Origin: a bacterium
Lineage (GTDB): Bacteria; Zhuqueibacterota; Zhuqueibacteria; Residuimicrobiales; Residuimicrobiaceae
Assembly: GCA_029565685.1 (NCBI GenBank)
Contig: JAKQNR010000045.1
Span: 1 to 64,000, forward strand
Direction: 5' to 3'
DNA: 64,000 bases
The position numbers were made by a program, and so were the translations under genes. Shown here one piece after another: positions 16,386-27,209 of this stretch. Numbering within the stretch: position 1 is the stretch's first letter; every line of letters begins with the position of its first letter. The notes under the pieces are model-generated. The model was given only the letters and a program-made list of their open reading frames with translations, ran no database searches and was not told the DNA's origin.

Positions 16386-18995
16386 GTGTTGGAATTGAAA
16401 CCATTGAATATGCACTCCAACGGGGCGGGCGGGTCGCTGAGGAAAAAAATATTTAACGACCTTTTACCTTTTGTCAACAAGCCGGGTCGCTACATCGGCA
16501 ACGAGGTGAATATCCTGCGGAAGAATCCGGACGAATGCACGGTTCGTTTTGCCCTGGTTTTTCCGGATGTCTATGAAGTCGGCATGTCCTACCTCGGATT
16601 TCCGATCCTCTACCATCTGCTCAACCGAATGCCGGGGGTGTGCGCTGAACGAGCATTCGCACCATGGACCGACATGGAAGGGCGAATGCGCGAGCTGGGG
16701 ATTCCCCTTTTTTCCCTCGAAACGTTTTCTTCCTTGCGCGAGTTCGATGTGGTGGGCTTTACGCTGCAGTATGAGCTGCACGCCACCACGCTCCTCAACC
16801 TGATCGATCTCATCGGCGTACCGGTCTGGGCCAAAGAACGCAGCAGCGGCCCCCTGTTGCTGGCCGGCGGGCCTTCGGCTTTTAATCCAGAGCCCTTGGC
16901 GGATTTTTTTGATGCGTTCGTGATCGGTGATGGGGAAGAGGTGATCCAGGAGATCGCGGAGCTGGTGGCTGCGGGGAAAAGACAGGCGTGGGATCGTCCT
17001 GTCCTGTTGCGTGCCCTGGCCGGCCTGCAGGGCGTGTATGTGCCTCACTTTTATCAACCGACCTATGACGCCGCCGGCCGATTCAGCAGGCTGACGGTCA
17101 CAGAGCCCGGCATTGCTGAAACCGTTCGCGCCCGCATTCTTGAAACGCTGGCGCTGCAGAACTATCCGGAAAAACCCCTGGTGCCGGTGATCCCCACCAC
17201 GCACGACCGGGTCTCGCTGGAGATCGCACGGGGGTGTTCTCGCGGCTGCCGGTTCTGCAACGCAGGCATGATCTATCGGCCGGTCCGCCAGCGGCCGGTG
17301 CAGGACCTGGTGCGTCAGGCGGTGGAGAACATTCAGCATACCGGATATGATGAAGTCTCGCTGGTGTCGCTGTCCACCTCGGACTATGAGGCGTTGGAAG
17401 CTCTGATGGCCGAACTGCAGGCGCAGTTGGGGCCGGAGATGGTCAACCTCTCCTTTCCCTCTCTGCGCCCGGAAAAATTCACCCCTCAGGTCGCTTATTT
17501 CGCCAAGGGGGTGCGCAAATCAGGCTTGACCCTGGCGCCGGAAGCAGGATGTCAGCGCCTGCGCGACGTCATTAACAAAACCACTACAGAGCAGGATCTG
17601 CTCTCTGCCGTGCAATTGGCTTTTCGCGAGGGGTGGAAGCTGATCAAACTGTACTTTATGATCGGCCATCCGACTGAGTCCGAGTCTGATCTGCAGGAGC
17701 TGGTCCAGCTCATCAACCGGGTGATAGCGGTGTCCAAAATGTACCGGGGAACAAGCTTGAACATCTCCCTGTCGCCGTTCATCCCCAAACCATTGACTCC
17801 TTTTCAGTGGTGCCGTCAGGATTCGCCGGAGGAGATCGACGGCAAGCTCCGCTTTCTCCGTGAGCGGCTGCGCGACAAGCGGATCAAGCTCAGCTGGCGC
17901 AACGCCGATCTCGCTCAGGTGGAAGGGCTGCTGGCGCGCGGCGACCGGCGCATCGGCCGAGTGATCTGGCGCGTCTGGCAAAGCGGCGCAAGGCTGGAGG
18001 GCTGGTCGGAACATTTCAATCATGATCTGTGGCAGCAGGCCATGGCTGCGGAAGGACTGGCTTTTGACCGGTTCACCGGCGGGCTGGATCTGGAAGCTCC
18101 TCTGCCATGGGATCATGTGCAAAAAGGGGTGAGCAAAAAGTATTTGCAGCAAGAGTACTACAAAAGCCTGCAGGCCCAAGTGACGTTGGATTGCCGCGAA
18201 GAACAATGTCATCATTGCGGATTAATGGCGCAGCCGGCGTGCCGGCAAATCCAGGATCAGGGGCCGGCGGACGAAAAGAAGCAGCCGATAGTGGCGGCGT
18301 CTGCCGCTGCGCCGCCGCAGCTTGATCAGGAGACGATCCGCTTGGTTCGTCTTCGCTATCGCCGCGACGAATCCGTTCGCTTTCTCTCTCATCTGGATGT
18401 CATCCATCTATTTGAGCGCGCCTTGCGGCGCGCGCGCATCAGGATCGTTTATACCAGCGGCTTTAATCCTCACCCCAGAATGGCCTTTGGTCCGCCGTTG
18501 CCCACCGGCTACACCAGCCTGAACGAGTACCTGGATTTCCATTACCATCCCGACGATGACGATCACCCACTGGAGCGATTGTCCGCCGTTATGCCGGAGG
18601 GGCTGGAGCTGTTGGAGATGAAATCGCTGTTTGACAAACACCGTCATCTCGCCGATGTCATCAATCGCAGCGACTATTGCATCATCACGCCGGTCGCCGT
18701 ACCGCCGCAGCGCGTGCAGACGCTGCAGGCGAGCGCCACCCTGCCGGTGGTGCGGCAGAAAGAGGGTGAAGCGCCCAGGACCGTGGACATCCGTCCTTAC
18801 CTAGAAACCCTAGAAGTCCGGGACGACCAGTTGAGGTTGGTGGCCCGGATCGACCGCGGCAAGACGCTGCGCGTCCATGAAGTGCTCACCCTGCTGTTCG
18901 ACGGCGACGAGTCGTTGGTCAAGCGCAGCCGGGTGACGCGGACAGGCCTGTTCATCCAGTTCGGCGATCTGGTGGCCACGCCGATGGAGATATGA
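16386..18995 (+). CDS. Radical SAM protein fused to DUF2344 domain
   Basis: 869 residues beginning at GTG with GAGGG five bases ahead. Residues about 50-240 resemble a B12-binding-like N-terminal domain, residues 270-560 are a radical SAM core with the cluster motif CSRGCRFC (284-291, CxxxCxxC), then a cysteine cluster CREEQCHHCG with a later Cys that could bind zinc. From about 650 onward comes the DUF2344 module (VRFLSHLDVIHLFERALRR, GFNPHPRMAFGPPLP). These two modules are separate adjacent genes in many bacteria and are fused here. The family lies next to RNase G/E and rplU-rpmA in many phyla, exactly as here, which suggests a role in RNA or ribosome modification; the reaction is not established. 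Confidence 0.88.
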   Translation: MLELKPLNMHSNGAGGSLRKKIFNDLLPFVNKPGRYIGNEVNILRKNPDECTVRFALVFPDVYEVGMSYLGFPILYHLLNRMPGVCAERAFAPWTDMEGRMRELGIPLFSLETFSSLREFDVVGFTLQYELHATTLLNLIDLIGVPVWAKERSSGPLLLAGGPSAFNPEPLADFFDAFVIGDGEEVIQEIAELVAAGKRQAWDRPVLLRALAGLQGVYVPHFYQPTYDAAGRFSRLTVTEPGIAETVRARILETLALQNYPEKPLVPVIPTTHDRVSLEIARGCSRGCRFCNAGMIYRPVRQRPVQDLVRQAVENIQHTGYDEVSLVSLSTSDYEALEALMAELQAQLGPEMVNLSFPSLRPEKFTPQVAYFAKGVRKSGLTLAPEAGCQRLRDVINKTTTEQDLLSAVQLAFREGWKLIKLYFMIGHPTESESDLQELVQLINRVIAVSKMYRGTSLNISLSPFIPKPLTPFQWCRQDSPEEIDGKLRFLRERLRDKRIKLSWRNADLAQVEGLLARGDRRIGRVIWRVWQSGARLEGWSEHFNHDLWQQAMAAEGLAFDRFTGGLDLEAPLPWDHVQKGVSKKYLQQEYYKSLQAQVTLDCREEQCHHCGLMAQPACRQIQDQGPADEKKQPIVAASAAAPPQLDQETIRLVRLRYRRDESVRFLSHLDVIHLFERALRRARIRIVYTSGFNPHPRMAFGPPLPTGYTSLNEYLDFHYHPDDDDHPLERLSAVMPEGLELLEMKSLFDKHRHLADVINRSDYCIITPVAVPPQRVQTLQASATLPVVRQKEGEAPRTVDIRPYLETLEVRDDQLRLVARIDRGKTLRVHEVLTLLFDGDESLVKRSRVTRTGLFIQFGDLVATPMEI

Positions 18996-19049
18996 GTCGC
19001 TGTTCCGCAAGAAAAGATTTATTACCATCATCAAAATGATTGAGGGACC

Positions 19050-20570
19050 ATGAAGAAAGAAATTTTTATAAACGCGTCAATGGGTGAAACCCGCTTGGCG
19101 ATCTGTGAAGACGGCCGGCTCTCAGAGCTGTATTTTGAGAAAGCAGAAAAAGAACGCATGGTGGGGGATGTATATTATGGCCAGGTGGCCAAAGTCCTCA
19201 AAGGCATGCAGGCGGCTTTTATCAACATCGGCCTGACGCAGGATGCCTTTCTGCATTTTTCCGACATCGGCGACAACCTCGCCGAGTTCAACAAGCTCTA
19301 CCAGGAAGCGGGCAAACCGCCGAAAAACAGCCGTCGTGGCGGGAACGATCATCACTTGCATCAGGGTCAGCCGATCCTGGTGCAGATCACCAAAGAGCCG
19401 ATCTCCAACAAGGGCGCGCGGGTGACCACCAACATCGCTCTGCCCGGCCGTTTTCTGGTGCTGATTCCATTCGATCATACGGTCGGCGTTTCGCGCAAGA
19501 TCCATAATCGTCGTGAAAAAGGTCGGCTGAAGAGCATCGGCCGTGAGATCAAACCCAACGGCTTTGGCATCGTCATCCGCACCGTCTCCGAGGGCCGCGA
19601 CAAGCAGGAACTGCTGGACGATCTCAACAGCCTGATGAAAACCTGGGAGCAGATCGTCAAAAATATCGCCAAGAGCAAACCGCCGGTGCGGGTGCATAAG
19701 GACATGGATATGCTGTCCAGCACCATTCGTGATCTGTTCACCAACGATGTGGACCGTCTGGTGGTGGACGATAAAAAAATGCACAAGCAGATCTCCAAGT
19801 ATCTGCGCGAAGTGGCCAGCTCGCTGGTGGATCGCGTGGAATGGCACCGCGACAAGGAGCCGATTTTTGACCGCTTCGGCATCGAGAGCGAGATCAGCAA
19901 AAGCCTGGCGCGCAAGTTCTGGCTCAAGAGCGGAGGGTACATCTTTTTCGATCATACTGAGGCCCTGACCGCCATCGACGTCAACAGCGGCCGATTCGTC
20001 GGTAAAAAGGACCACGACGCCAACAGCCTCAAGATCAACCTAGAGGCGGCCCGCGAGATCGCCCGGCAGCTGCGTCTGCGCGACATCGGCGGCATCATCA
20101 TCTGCGATTTCATCGACATGGTGGAAGAGAAGAATCGGCGTAAACTGCAGGACGAGTTTTTTAACGAGCTTAAAGCCGATCGGGCCCAGGTCAACATCGC
20201 GCCGATCAGCAAGTTCGGCATCATCGAGATGACCCGGGAGCGGGTGCGGCCGCCGCTGCTCTTCTCCATCAGCGAACCCTGTCCCGCCTGTCTGGGCACC
20301 GGCCGGGTGATGAGCAAAACCACCATCCTGGCGCGCATCGAACGGTGGGTGAAGCGGTACCGCAGGGAAAAAGGCGAGCGCTCTCTGCAGCTGGTGGTCA
20401 ACCCCGAGCTGGCGCAGTTTCTCAACGCCGGCACGCCCAGCCATGTGCTGCGCCTCAGCTGGCGCTACTGGACGCGCATCAAGGTCACTACGGACGAGAG
20501 CGTGACCATGGAGGACTTTCACTTTCTCGACAAAGAGGGGCAGGAGGATCTGACGCAAAAGTACAGTTGA
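19050..20570 (+). CDS. rng: Ribonuclease G/E
   Basis: 506 residues, the size of RNase G, without the long C-terminal scaffold of RNase E. An N-terminal S1 domain (VGDVYYGQVAKVLKGMQAAFINIG) carries an insertion of His, Asn and Gln-rich loop around residues 90-110. The two catalytic aspartates are in TAIDVNSGRF and IIICDFIDMV, and the zinc-link motif CPACLGTG is present. It cleaves single-stranded A/U-rich RNA in the cytoplasm and helps mature rRNA and degrade mRNA. GAGGGACC precedes the ATG. It is followed by a hairpin and then the rplU promoter, so it is probably cotranscribed with the radical SAM gene upstream. Confidence 0.95.
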   Translation: MKKEIFINASMGETRLAICEDGRLSELYFEKAEKERMVGDVYYGQVAKVLKGMQAAFINIGLTQDAFLHFSDIGDNLAEFNKLYQEAGKPPKNSRRGGNDHHLHQGQPILVQITKEPISNKGARVTTNIALPGRFLVLIPFDHTVGVSRKIHNRREKGRLKSIGREIKPNGFGIVIRTVSEGRDKQELLDDLNSLMKTWEQIVKNIAKSKPPVRVHKDMDMLSSTIRDLFTNDVDRLVVDDKKMHKQISKYLREVASSLVDRVEWHRDKEPIFDRFGIESEISKSLARKFWLKSGGYIFFDHTEALTAIDVNSGRFVGKKDHDANSLKINLEAAREIARQLRLRDIGGIIICDFIDMVEEKNRRKLQDEFFNELKADRAQVNIAPISKFGIIEMTRERVRPPLLFSISEPCPACLGTGRVMSKTTILARIERWVKRYRREKGERSLQLVVNPELAQFLNAGTPSHVLRLSWRYWTRIKVTTDESVTMEDFHFLDKEGQEDLTQKYS

Positions 20571-20585
20571 GCGTCCAGCGACGTC

Positions 20586-20607
20586 GCCGGGTTCGTTCGA
20601 GCCCGGC
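20586..20607 (+). terminator. Stable hairpin after rng, no T-run
   Basis: GCCGGGTTC pairs with GAGCCCGGC (one G-U pair) around the tetraloop GTTC, nine base pairs. There is no uridine tract, so it is either a 3'-end stabiliser or a weak terminator between rng and the rplU promoter. Confidence 0.45.
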
Positions 20608-20620
20608 AGACAAAATAGTA

Positions 20621-20649
20621 TTGACAATGGTCTTATTTTTTCGTAAATT
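20621..20649 (+). promoter_or_regulatory. Strong promoter for rplU-rpmA
   Basis: A perfect TTGACA (20621-20626), 17-bp spacer and TAAATT (20644-20649). Transcription would start near 20656, leaving a leader of about 45 bases with GGAGAG ahead of the rplU start. Confidence 0.75.
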
Positions 20650-20699
20650 ACTTGGCTATGTTGTAAAACTGTTGCCAATTATTTGTGGAGAGATGACTT

Positions 20700-21011
20700 A
20701 TGTACGCTGTCGTCAATATTGCAGGTCAACAATTTCGAGTGGCTAAGAACGAAAAGATCGTGGCGCCTCGGCTGAGCGGCGAAGAAGGCAGTCAGGTGGA
20801 GTTCGACCAGGTGCTGATGCTGGGCGAGGGTAAAAGCGTGAAAATCGGCCAGCCCTATGTCGCCGGCGCCAAGGTGACGGCCAAGATCGTCAAGCACGAC
20901 AAGGCCGATACCGTGATCGTCTACAAGAAAAAACGTCGCAAAGGGTATGAGAAGAAAAACGGACACCGTCAGGCTCAGACCCGGGTGCAGATAGAGGATA
21001 TCATCGCCTAG
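20700..21011 (+). CDS. rplU: 50S ribosomal protein L21
   Basis: 103 residues, the normal length. MYAVVNIAGQQFRV, the QVEFDQVLMLG segment and the basic KKKRRKGYEKKNGHRQAQT stretch with TRVQIEDI are typical of L21, which binds 23S rRNA in the large subunit. GGAGAG lies 7-8 bases upstream of the ATG. It heads the conserved rplU-rpmA pair under its own promoter. Confidence 0.98.
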   Translation: MYAVVNIAGQQFRVAKNEKIVAPRLSGEEGSQVEFDQVLMLGEGKSVKIGQPYVAGAKVTAKIVKHDKADTVIVYKKKRRKGYEKKNGHRQAQTRVQIEDIIA

Positions 21012-21050
21012 GCGGCTTTCCCGCCTGGGTTGTGTATAAGGAGATACATT

Positions 21051-21305
21051 ATGGCTCATAAGAAAGGCGTAGGCAGTTCCCGTAACGGTCGCGACAGCAA
21101 TCCGCAGATGCTCGGCGTAAAACGTTATGCAGGACAGGCGGTTCTGGCCGGCAGCATTCTGGTCCGTCAGCGCGGCACCCGTATCCATCCGGGTGAAAAT
21201 GTGGGCAAGGGATCTGATGATACCCTGTTCGCTCTGAAGACCGGCACGGTCAAGTACGAAACCCGAGGCAAAGATAAAAAGTTTGTCAGCATTGTGGTCG
21301 CCTGA
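21051..21305 (+). CDS. rpmA: 50S ribosomal protein L27
   Basis: 84 residues starting [17 protein letters not shown], with GVKRYAGQ and [10 protein letters not shown] as in all L27 proteins, whose N-terminal tail reaches the peptidyl transferase centre. The true start is the ATG preceded by AAGGAGATACATT; a slightly upstream ATG at 21030 lacks a site. There is no N-terminal extension of the kind cleaved by Prp in Firmicutes. A strong terminator follows. Confidence 0.98.
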   Translation: MAHKKGVGSSRNGRDSNPQMLGVKRYAGQAVLAGSILVRQRGTRIHPGENVGKGSDDTLFALKTGTVKYETRGKDKKFVSIVVA

Positions 21306-21332
21306 TTCGGCGATCACCCGGTTTCATCATAC

Positions 21333-21368
21333 AGCGCGCGACGTCCATAGACGCCGCGCGCTTTTTTT
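21333..21368 (+). terminator. Intrinsic terminator of rplU-rpmA
   Basis: AGCGCGCG-A-CGTC, loop CATA, GACG-C-CGCGCGCT, followed by seven T. The stem has 12 pairs with one A-C mismatch. Confidence 0.92.
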
Positions 21369-21441
21369 ATTCACTTTGTCCCCTCATAGATTCGTCGCCC
21401 CTCCAGCCTACAAAAAGCATGCCACAACTACGAGAATTACC

Positions 21442-21470
21442 TTGACTCTTTAACCTCATTATCCTATATT
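21442..21470 (+). promoter_or_regulatory. Promoter for gatC-pyrG
   Basis: TTGACT (21442-21447), exactly 17 bp, TATATT (21465-21470). Predicted start of transcription is near 21477, which excludes an ATG at 21472 as the gatC start and supports 21496. Confidence 0.75.
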
Positions 21471-21495
21471 AATGCGACTTAAAACAGGTGGCGCC

Positions 21496-21783
21496 ATGTC
21501 CGTTCCTTTAGAAGAAGTTGACCGCATTGCCGGGTTGGCGAAATTGCAGTTCTCTGCAGACGAAAAGAGCAAGTTCGCCGCCCAGTTCAACCAGATAATC
21601 CAGTATATCGAAAAACTCGCCGAGCTGGACCTCACCCAGGTGGAGCCGATGAGCCAAGTCGGCGTTGGAATCAATGTGTTTCGCGACGACTGCGTCCAAC
21701 CCTCGCTGACCGTGGAACAGGTGCTGGCTAACGCGCCGGCACGCAAATTGGATTTTTTCAGTGTCCCCAAAGTGATCGGGTGA
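21496..21783 (+). CDS. gatC: Asp/Glu-tRNA amidotransferase subunit C
   Basis: 95 residues. VPLEEVDRIAGLAKLQFS, the QFNQIIQYIEKLAELD helix and a C-terminal RKLDFFSVPKVIG are characteristic of GatC, the small subunit that stabilises GatA-GatB in forming Gln-tRNA(Gln) or Asn-tRNA(Asn) from the misacylated tRNA. AGGTGG lies ahead of the ATG. gatA and gatB are not adjacent and must be elsewhere. The gene heads a probable transcript with pyrG, 34 bp downstream. Confidence 0.93.
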   Translation: MSVPLEEVDRIAGLAKLQFSADEKSKFAAQFNQIIQYIEKLAELDLTQVEPMSQVGVGINVFRDDCVQPSLTVEQVLANAPARKLDFFSVPKVIG

Positions 21784-21805
21784 GCAGGATCTCATTCAGG
21801 AATGA

Positions 21806-23470
<1,665 letters not shown>

Positions 23471-23706
23471 AGGAAGCGCGACGATCGGCGGCGTCAGCTG
23501 ATGCTTTTGCTTCAGGGCGGCATCATCGGGTCGGTGCGCCAACAGGCGGCCGACATCGAACAGTTCTCATCGGCCGGCGGGTGATGCGTTGGAAAGGAGG
23601 AAGACGCGCCCTTTTTTCCAGACAATGGCAAAGGATGCAGGCAACCCATGAGCAGACATCGTGCAATCGCAGGATTCGCTGGAGGCGGGGTTCAAGAGGT
23701 GTGAGT

Positions 23707-24621
23707 GTGAAACCGTTGCGCAAACGCATCAAGAATGATTCGATCTACCTGGTTGCACTTTTTTTCGTCAAAGTCCTGCGGCTGTTGCCGCGTTCCGCAG
23801 CCCTGTCCGTGATGCGGCGATTGGCTGTGTGGGTGTTTTATTTGGCCCGTAAAGAGCGGGAAAAGACTGTACGCCATTTGACCTGGGCTTTTGGCCAGGA
23901 AAAACGCCCGGAGGAGATCAGAGCGCTGGCACGCTCCGTGTTTCGTCATTTCGGCGCAGCCGTGGCTGACGCCATTCGCGTTCCTTTGCTGTCGCCGGAT
24001 CAGTTGGCGCAGCTGGTGCGCGTGCAGGGCGAAGAGCATTTGTCCGCCGCTATGGCCGCAGGCCGAGGCGTCATCATCCTGACCGGCCATTTCGGCAACT
24101 GGGAGCTCTTGGCCTCCTGGATCAGCCGCAGAGGGTATCCGCTCAAAGTCGTGGGCCGCTCTGCATATGATCCCCGTCTCGACCGGATGATCGTAGCCGG
24201 CCGTGAACAGGCTGGATACACCAATATCGCCCGCGGCAAAGCCACGCGGGAAATCGTGCGAACCCTGCTGCAGAATCAGTGTCTGGGGCTGCTGATCGAT
24301 CAGGATACCCAAGTGGAAGGCGTGTTCGTTGACTTTTTCAATCGGCCTGCTCATACCGCAATCGGCCCCGCTGTTCTATCAAAAAAGTTCGGTGCTCCTG
24401 TAATCCCTAGTTTTATTTATCTGCTGCCGGACGACACCTATCAGATAGTCTTTTTCCCTGCGATCAAATGGGCGGACGGAGACGGGATATCCAAGGATTG
24501 GACGGCGCCGGTCCAACAGTGTTCGAACGTGATTGAAAGCATGATACGGCGCCATCCGGAGCAGTGGGTGTGGATGCACGAACGATGGAAAAAAAAGCCC
24601 CAGGCGGCCGAGGAAGCATGA
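23707..24621 (+). CDS. Lipid A-type lysophospholipid acyltransferase (LpxL/HtrB family)
   Basis: 304 residues from a GTG with AAGAGG seven bases ahead; the frame runs further upstream but the extra residues are basic and unlike the family. A hydrophobic N-terminal segment (IYLVALFFVKVLRLLP) would anchor it at the cytoplasmic face of the inner membrane. The acyltransferase motif TGHFGNWE (H-x4-E) and the later DQDTQVEGVFVDFF block match LpxL/LpxM enzymes that add secondary acyl chains to lipid A. It sits directly before lptC, which supports an LPS role. The donor chain length cannot be told. Confidence 0.88.
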   Translation: MKPLRKRIKNDSIYLVALFFVKVLRLLPRSAALSVMRRLAVWVFYLARKEREKTVRHLTWAFGQEKRPEEIRALARSVFRHFGAAVADAIRVPLLSPDQLAQLVRVQGEEHLSAAMAAGRGVIILTGHFGNWELLASWISRRGYPLKVVGRSAYDPRLDRMIVAGREQAGYTNIARGKATREIVRTLLQNQCLGLLIDQDTQVEGVFVDFFNRPAHTAIGPAVLSKKFGAPVIPSFIYLLPDDTYQIVFFPAIKWADGDGISKDWTAPVQQCSNVIESMIRRHPEQWVWMHERWKKKPQAAEEA

Positions 24622-24679
24622 GGCCCGCATCGATATCCTTCCGGCACTGTGACAGCGGCCGTTCCGAGGAGCAGTCGAT

Positions 24680-25294
24680 TTGAACCCTTGGCTTTGCATA
24701 CGCCGGAGCGCGAGGCTTTTTCTGCCGCTGTTCCTGCTGATGTCCATTTCCTGCCGCAGGCAGGAACCGGTCAAAGCAGCGCAGCAGCCGGTGAAATACC
24801 CGGATCAGGAGGGTTGGAATTCCAAAGTCACCTCCACCAACAACGGCCGGGTGGAAGCGATCGTACATTACGGCCATATGGCGCGGTTCAACGAGAGCCG
24901 ATTGGTGCTCTTTGATGAAGGGGTAAGGGTGGAATTTTTTGACGAGCACGGGTTTCCCCGCTCCGTGCTCACGGCAGACCGCGGCGAGCTGCGCGAAGCC
25001 AGCAACGATATCTCTGCCTTCGGCCGCGTCAAGGTGGTTTCCGACACCCTGACTCTGTGGACCGAAGAGCTGCGCTATGAACAAAAGACCGAAAGAATCC
25101 GGTCCGATGTGGAGGTCCAGTTCGTCACTCTGAACGGCGATACGCTGTTCGGCAGCGGTTTCGAATCCGACTCCCGTTTGCGCAATTATCATATTCGCAA
25201 TCTGCACGGCTTGGCGCATCGACGGGTGGATCTGTCTCTGGACCGTTTTCAAAAACCGGCATCCGCCGACAGCCAGAGGGTGCAGCAGCCGTGA
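24680..25294 (+). CDS. lptC: LPS export protein LptC (lipoprotein-like N-terminus)
   Basis: 204 residues beginning at TTG with GAGGAG eight bases ahead. After a basic and hydrophobic N-terminus comes LLMSISC, which could be a lipobox, so this LptC may be anchored by lipid and not by a transmembrane helix. The rest is the OstA-like beta-jellyroll of LptC (LVLFDEGVRVEFFDEHG, LTADRGELREASNDISAFGRVKVVS, LRYEQKTERI). In the Lpt bridge it passes LPS from the LptB2FG transporter to LptA in the periplasm. The stop overlaps the start of the following OstA-like gene (GTGA). Confidence 0.85.
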   Translation: MNPWLCIRRSARLFLPLFLLMSISCRRQEPVKAAQQPVKYPDQEGWNSKVTSTNNGRVEAIVHYGHMARFNESRLVLFDEGVRVEFFDEHGFPRSVLTADRGELREASNDISAFGRVKVVSDTLTLWTEELRYEQKTERIRSDVEVQFVTLNGDTLFGSGFESDSRLRNYHIRNLHGLAHRRVDLSLDRFQKPASADSQRVQQP

Positions 25295-26448
25295 AGCGGA
25301 TCTCTATCTGTTCGTTGCTCGGGGCGTTGTGGCTGGCCGCAACGCTCGGTTATGGACAGGAACGGCTTCGCCTGATCAACGCGACATTGTTGTCCGGCTG
25401 GACGGAAAACGGTGAAAATGTGCGTGCATTGAGCGGAGATGTTTTTTTTCGTCAAGACAGCGCAGAGATCCATTGCGATCGCGCCCTACAGTATGTGGAG
25501 CGGGCGCAGGTGGAGTTGACCGGCAAGGTGCTGTTGCTGGATCCTCCCCGTCGATTGACGGCCGGCCGGGTTTGGTATGATGAGGCCACTCGCGATTATC
25601 GCGCCTATCTTGAGCCGCAGCTGCAGGACACCAGCCGAACGCTGACCGCCGATACCCTTCATTACTGTGAACGATGGGATCAGGCTACGGCGGTCGGACG
25701 GGTTGCGATCGAGGAAAAACATCACCGTGTGCGGCTGCAGGGCGAGCGGGCGGAATACCGCCGCGCAAAAGGGTATGCGCGGGTTCTCGGCCGGCCGGTT
25801 TTGACCGAAATGGATTCGCTGGGAGCATTGCTGATGACCGTCACCGCGGATACGATGGAGATGTTTGACGATGGACAGCGCTATCAGCTGGCTGGACAGG
25901 TTCATATCCGTCGGGATTCGATCGATGCCTACTGCGGCAGGCTGACGTATGTACGGGCGGCGCAAAAGCTGCAATTGACCGATCATCCCTGGGCCGAGCG
26001 CGCCCAAGATGTGATGCGCGGCCAAGAGATGGAAATTCTGCTGCAAAAGGAACGGGTCGTCGGGCTTCATCTGCTCAAGCAGACCGCGGTTCTTTCTCGG
26101 GTGGATTCGACCCAAAGCAGGAGCGAAGAATACGATCTGCTCACCGGCGAGCGCATGGAGATCGCGTTCCAGAATGATGAGATTTCTCAGGTGGCGGTGC
26201 GCGGCCAGGCGACCAGCTATTACCATGTCTATGAGGACACCGTCGCCAAGGGCATGAACAAGGCGCTGGGAGACGAGATCCATCTCTATTTTAAAGAGGG
26301 CGCATTGGAGCGAGTCAAGGTCATCAGCAGCCCGGGCAGCTCCAGCGGCATCTTTTATCCGCCGAAGCAGGCCGCAGCACTGCGATCCGAGTTGGAAGAA
26401 AGGCTGAAGCAAGTCCATGCTCTACGAGTGATGACGAATGAAAAGTGA
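25291..26448 (+). CDS. OstA-like periplasmic LPS transport protein (LptA-like, extended)
   Basis: 385 residues beginning at GTG with a signal peptide ([16 protein letters not shown]). It contains several OstA-type beta repeats: [39 protein letters not shown] (in part [16 protein letters not shown]), [25 protein letters not shown] and others through [10 protein letters not shown]. It is about twice the length of E. coli LptA and much shorter than LptD; no C-terminal beta-barrel is visible. It is therefore a long periplasmic bridge protein of the kind seen in Bacteroidota and relatives. It lies between lptC and lptB with overlaps on both sides, which supports the role. Confidence 0.82.
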   Translation: MKRISICSLLGALWLAATLGYGQERLRLINATLLSGWTENGENVRALSGDVFFRQDSAEIHCDRALQYVERAQVELTGKVLLLDPPRRLTAGRVWYDEATRDYRAYLEPQLQDTSRTLTADTLHYCERWDQATAVGRVAIEEKHHRVRLQGERAEYRRAKGYARVLGRPVLTEMDSLGALLMTVTADTMEMFDDGQRYQLAGQVHIRRDSIDAYCGRLTYVRAAQKLQLTDHPWAERAQDVMRGQEMEILLQKERVVGLHLLKQTAVLSRVDSTQSRSEEYDLLTGERMEIAFQNDEISQVAVRGQATSYYHVYEDTVAKGMNKALGDEIHLYFKEGALERVKVISSPGSSSGIFYPPKQAAALRSELEERLKQVHALRVMTNEK

Positions 26449-27196
26449 TCCCATGCCATCGAATGAGAGAGCCCGGCTCTGGTGCCGTGGGCTGAAAAAG
26501 ATATACGGCAAGCGTCGAGTGGTGGACGATGTCAGTCTGGAAATAGAGCAGGGGGAGACGGTCGGCCTTCTTGGCCCCAACGGGGCGGGCAAAACCACCA
26601 CGTTTTATATGATCGTGGGGCTGATCAAGCCCGATGGCGGCGACATTCACCTGAACAACCAGGATCTGACCCATGATCCCATGTATCGCCGCGCGCGGTG
26701 GGGCATCGGCTATCTGCCGCAGGAGGCATCGGTCTTTCGTCAGTTGACTGTAGAGGAAAACATCCTGGCGATTCTGCAGACCCTGCCGGCCGGCCGGGCC
26801 TCCCGCCGGGAGCGGGCCCATGCCTTGCTGGAAGAACTGGGCGTGGCCCGGCTGGCCAAGAACAAAGCCTACACGCTGTCCGGCGGCGAACGGCGCCGAG
26901 TGGAGATCTGCCGCGCGTTGGTCACCAACCCCAAGTTCATGCTGTTGGATGAGCCGTTCGCCGGCATCGACCCGATCGCTGTAGAAGACATTCAACGCAT
27001 CGTTGGCGATCTCAAAAAACGAGGCATCGGCGTTCTCATCACGGATCACAATGTCCACGAGACCCTGAGAATCACCGATCGCGCCTATCTGTTGTTCGAC
27101 GGCAAGGTGTTGAAATCCGGTTCTGCAGAATTTCTCGCCTCGGATGACGAGGCGCGGAAACTATATTTTGGAGAGCAATTTAAACTGCATCGCTAG
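26438..27196 (+). CDS. lptB: LPS export ABC ATPase
   Basis: 252 residues. Walker [11 protein letters not shown]-loop [18 protein letters not shown], signature [15 protein letters not shown] and Walker [14 protein letters not shown] with ITDHNVHET (the switch histidine) are all those of LptB. It powers extraction of LPS from the inner membrane as a dimer with LptF and LptG, whose genes are not in the window. It overlaps the OstA-like gene by 11 bp and is followed after 13 bp by rpoN, a very widely conserved pairing. Confidence 0.97.
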   Translation: MKSDPMPSNERARLWCRGLKKIYGKRRVVDDVSLEIEQGETVGLLGPNGAGKTTTFYMIVGLIKPDGGDIHLNNQDLTHDPMYRRARWGIGYLPQEASVFRQLTVEENILAILQTLPAGRASRRERAHALLEELGVARLAKNKAYTLSGGERRRVEICRALVTNPKFMLLDEPFAGIDPIAVEDIQRIVGDLKKRGIGVLITDHNVHETLRITDRAYLLFDGKVLKSGSAEFLASDDEARKLYFGEQFKLHR

Positions 27197-27209
27197 AGTA
27201 GGAACGCTC

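Noticed and set aside
20586..20607. tRNA-like T-arm (GTTCGAGCCC)
   Set aside because: No acceptor, D or anticodon arm surrounds it; it is a simple hairpin after rng.
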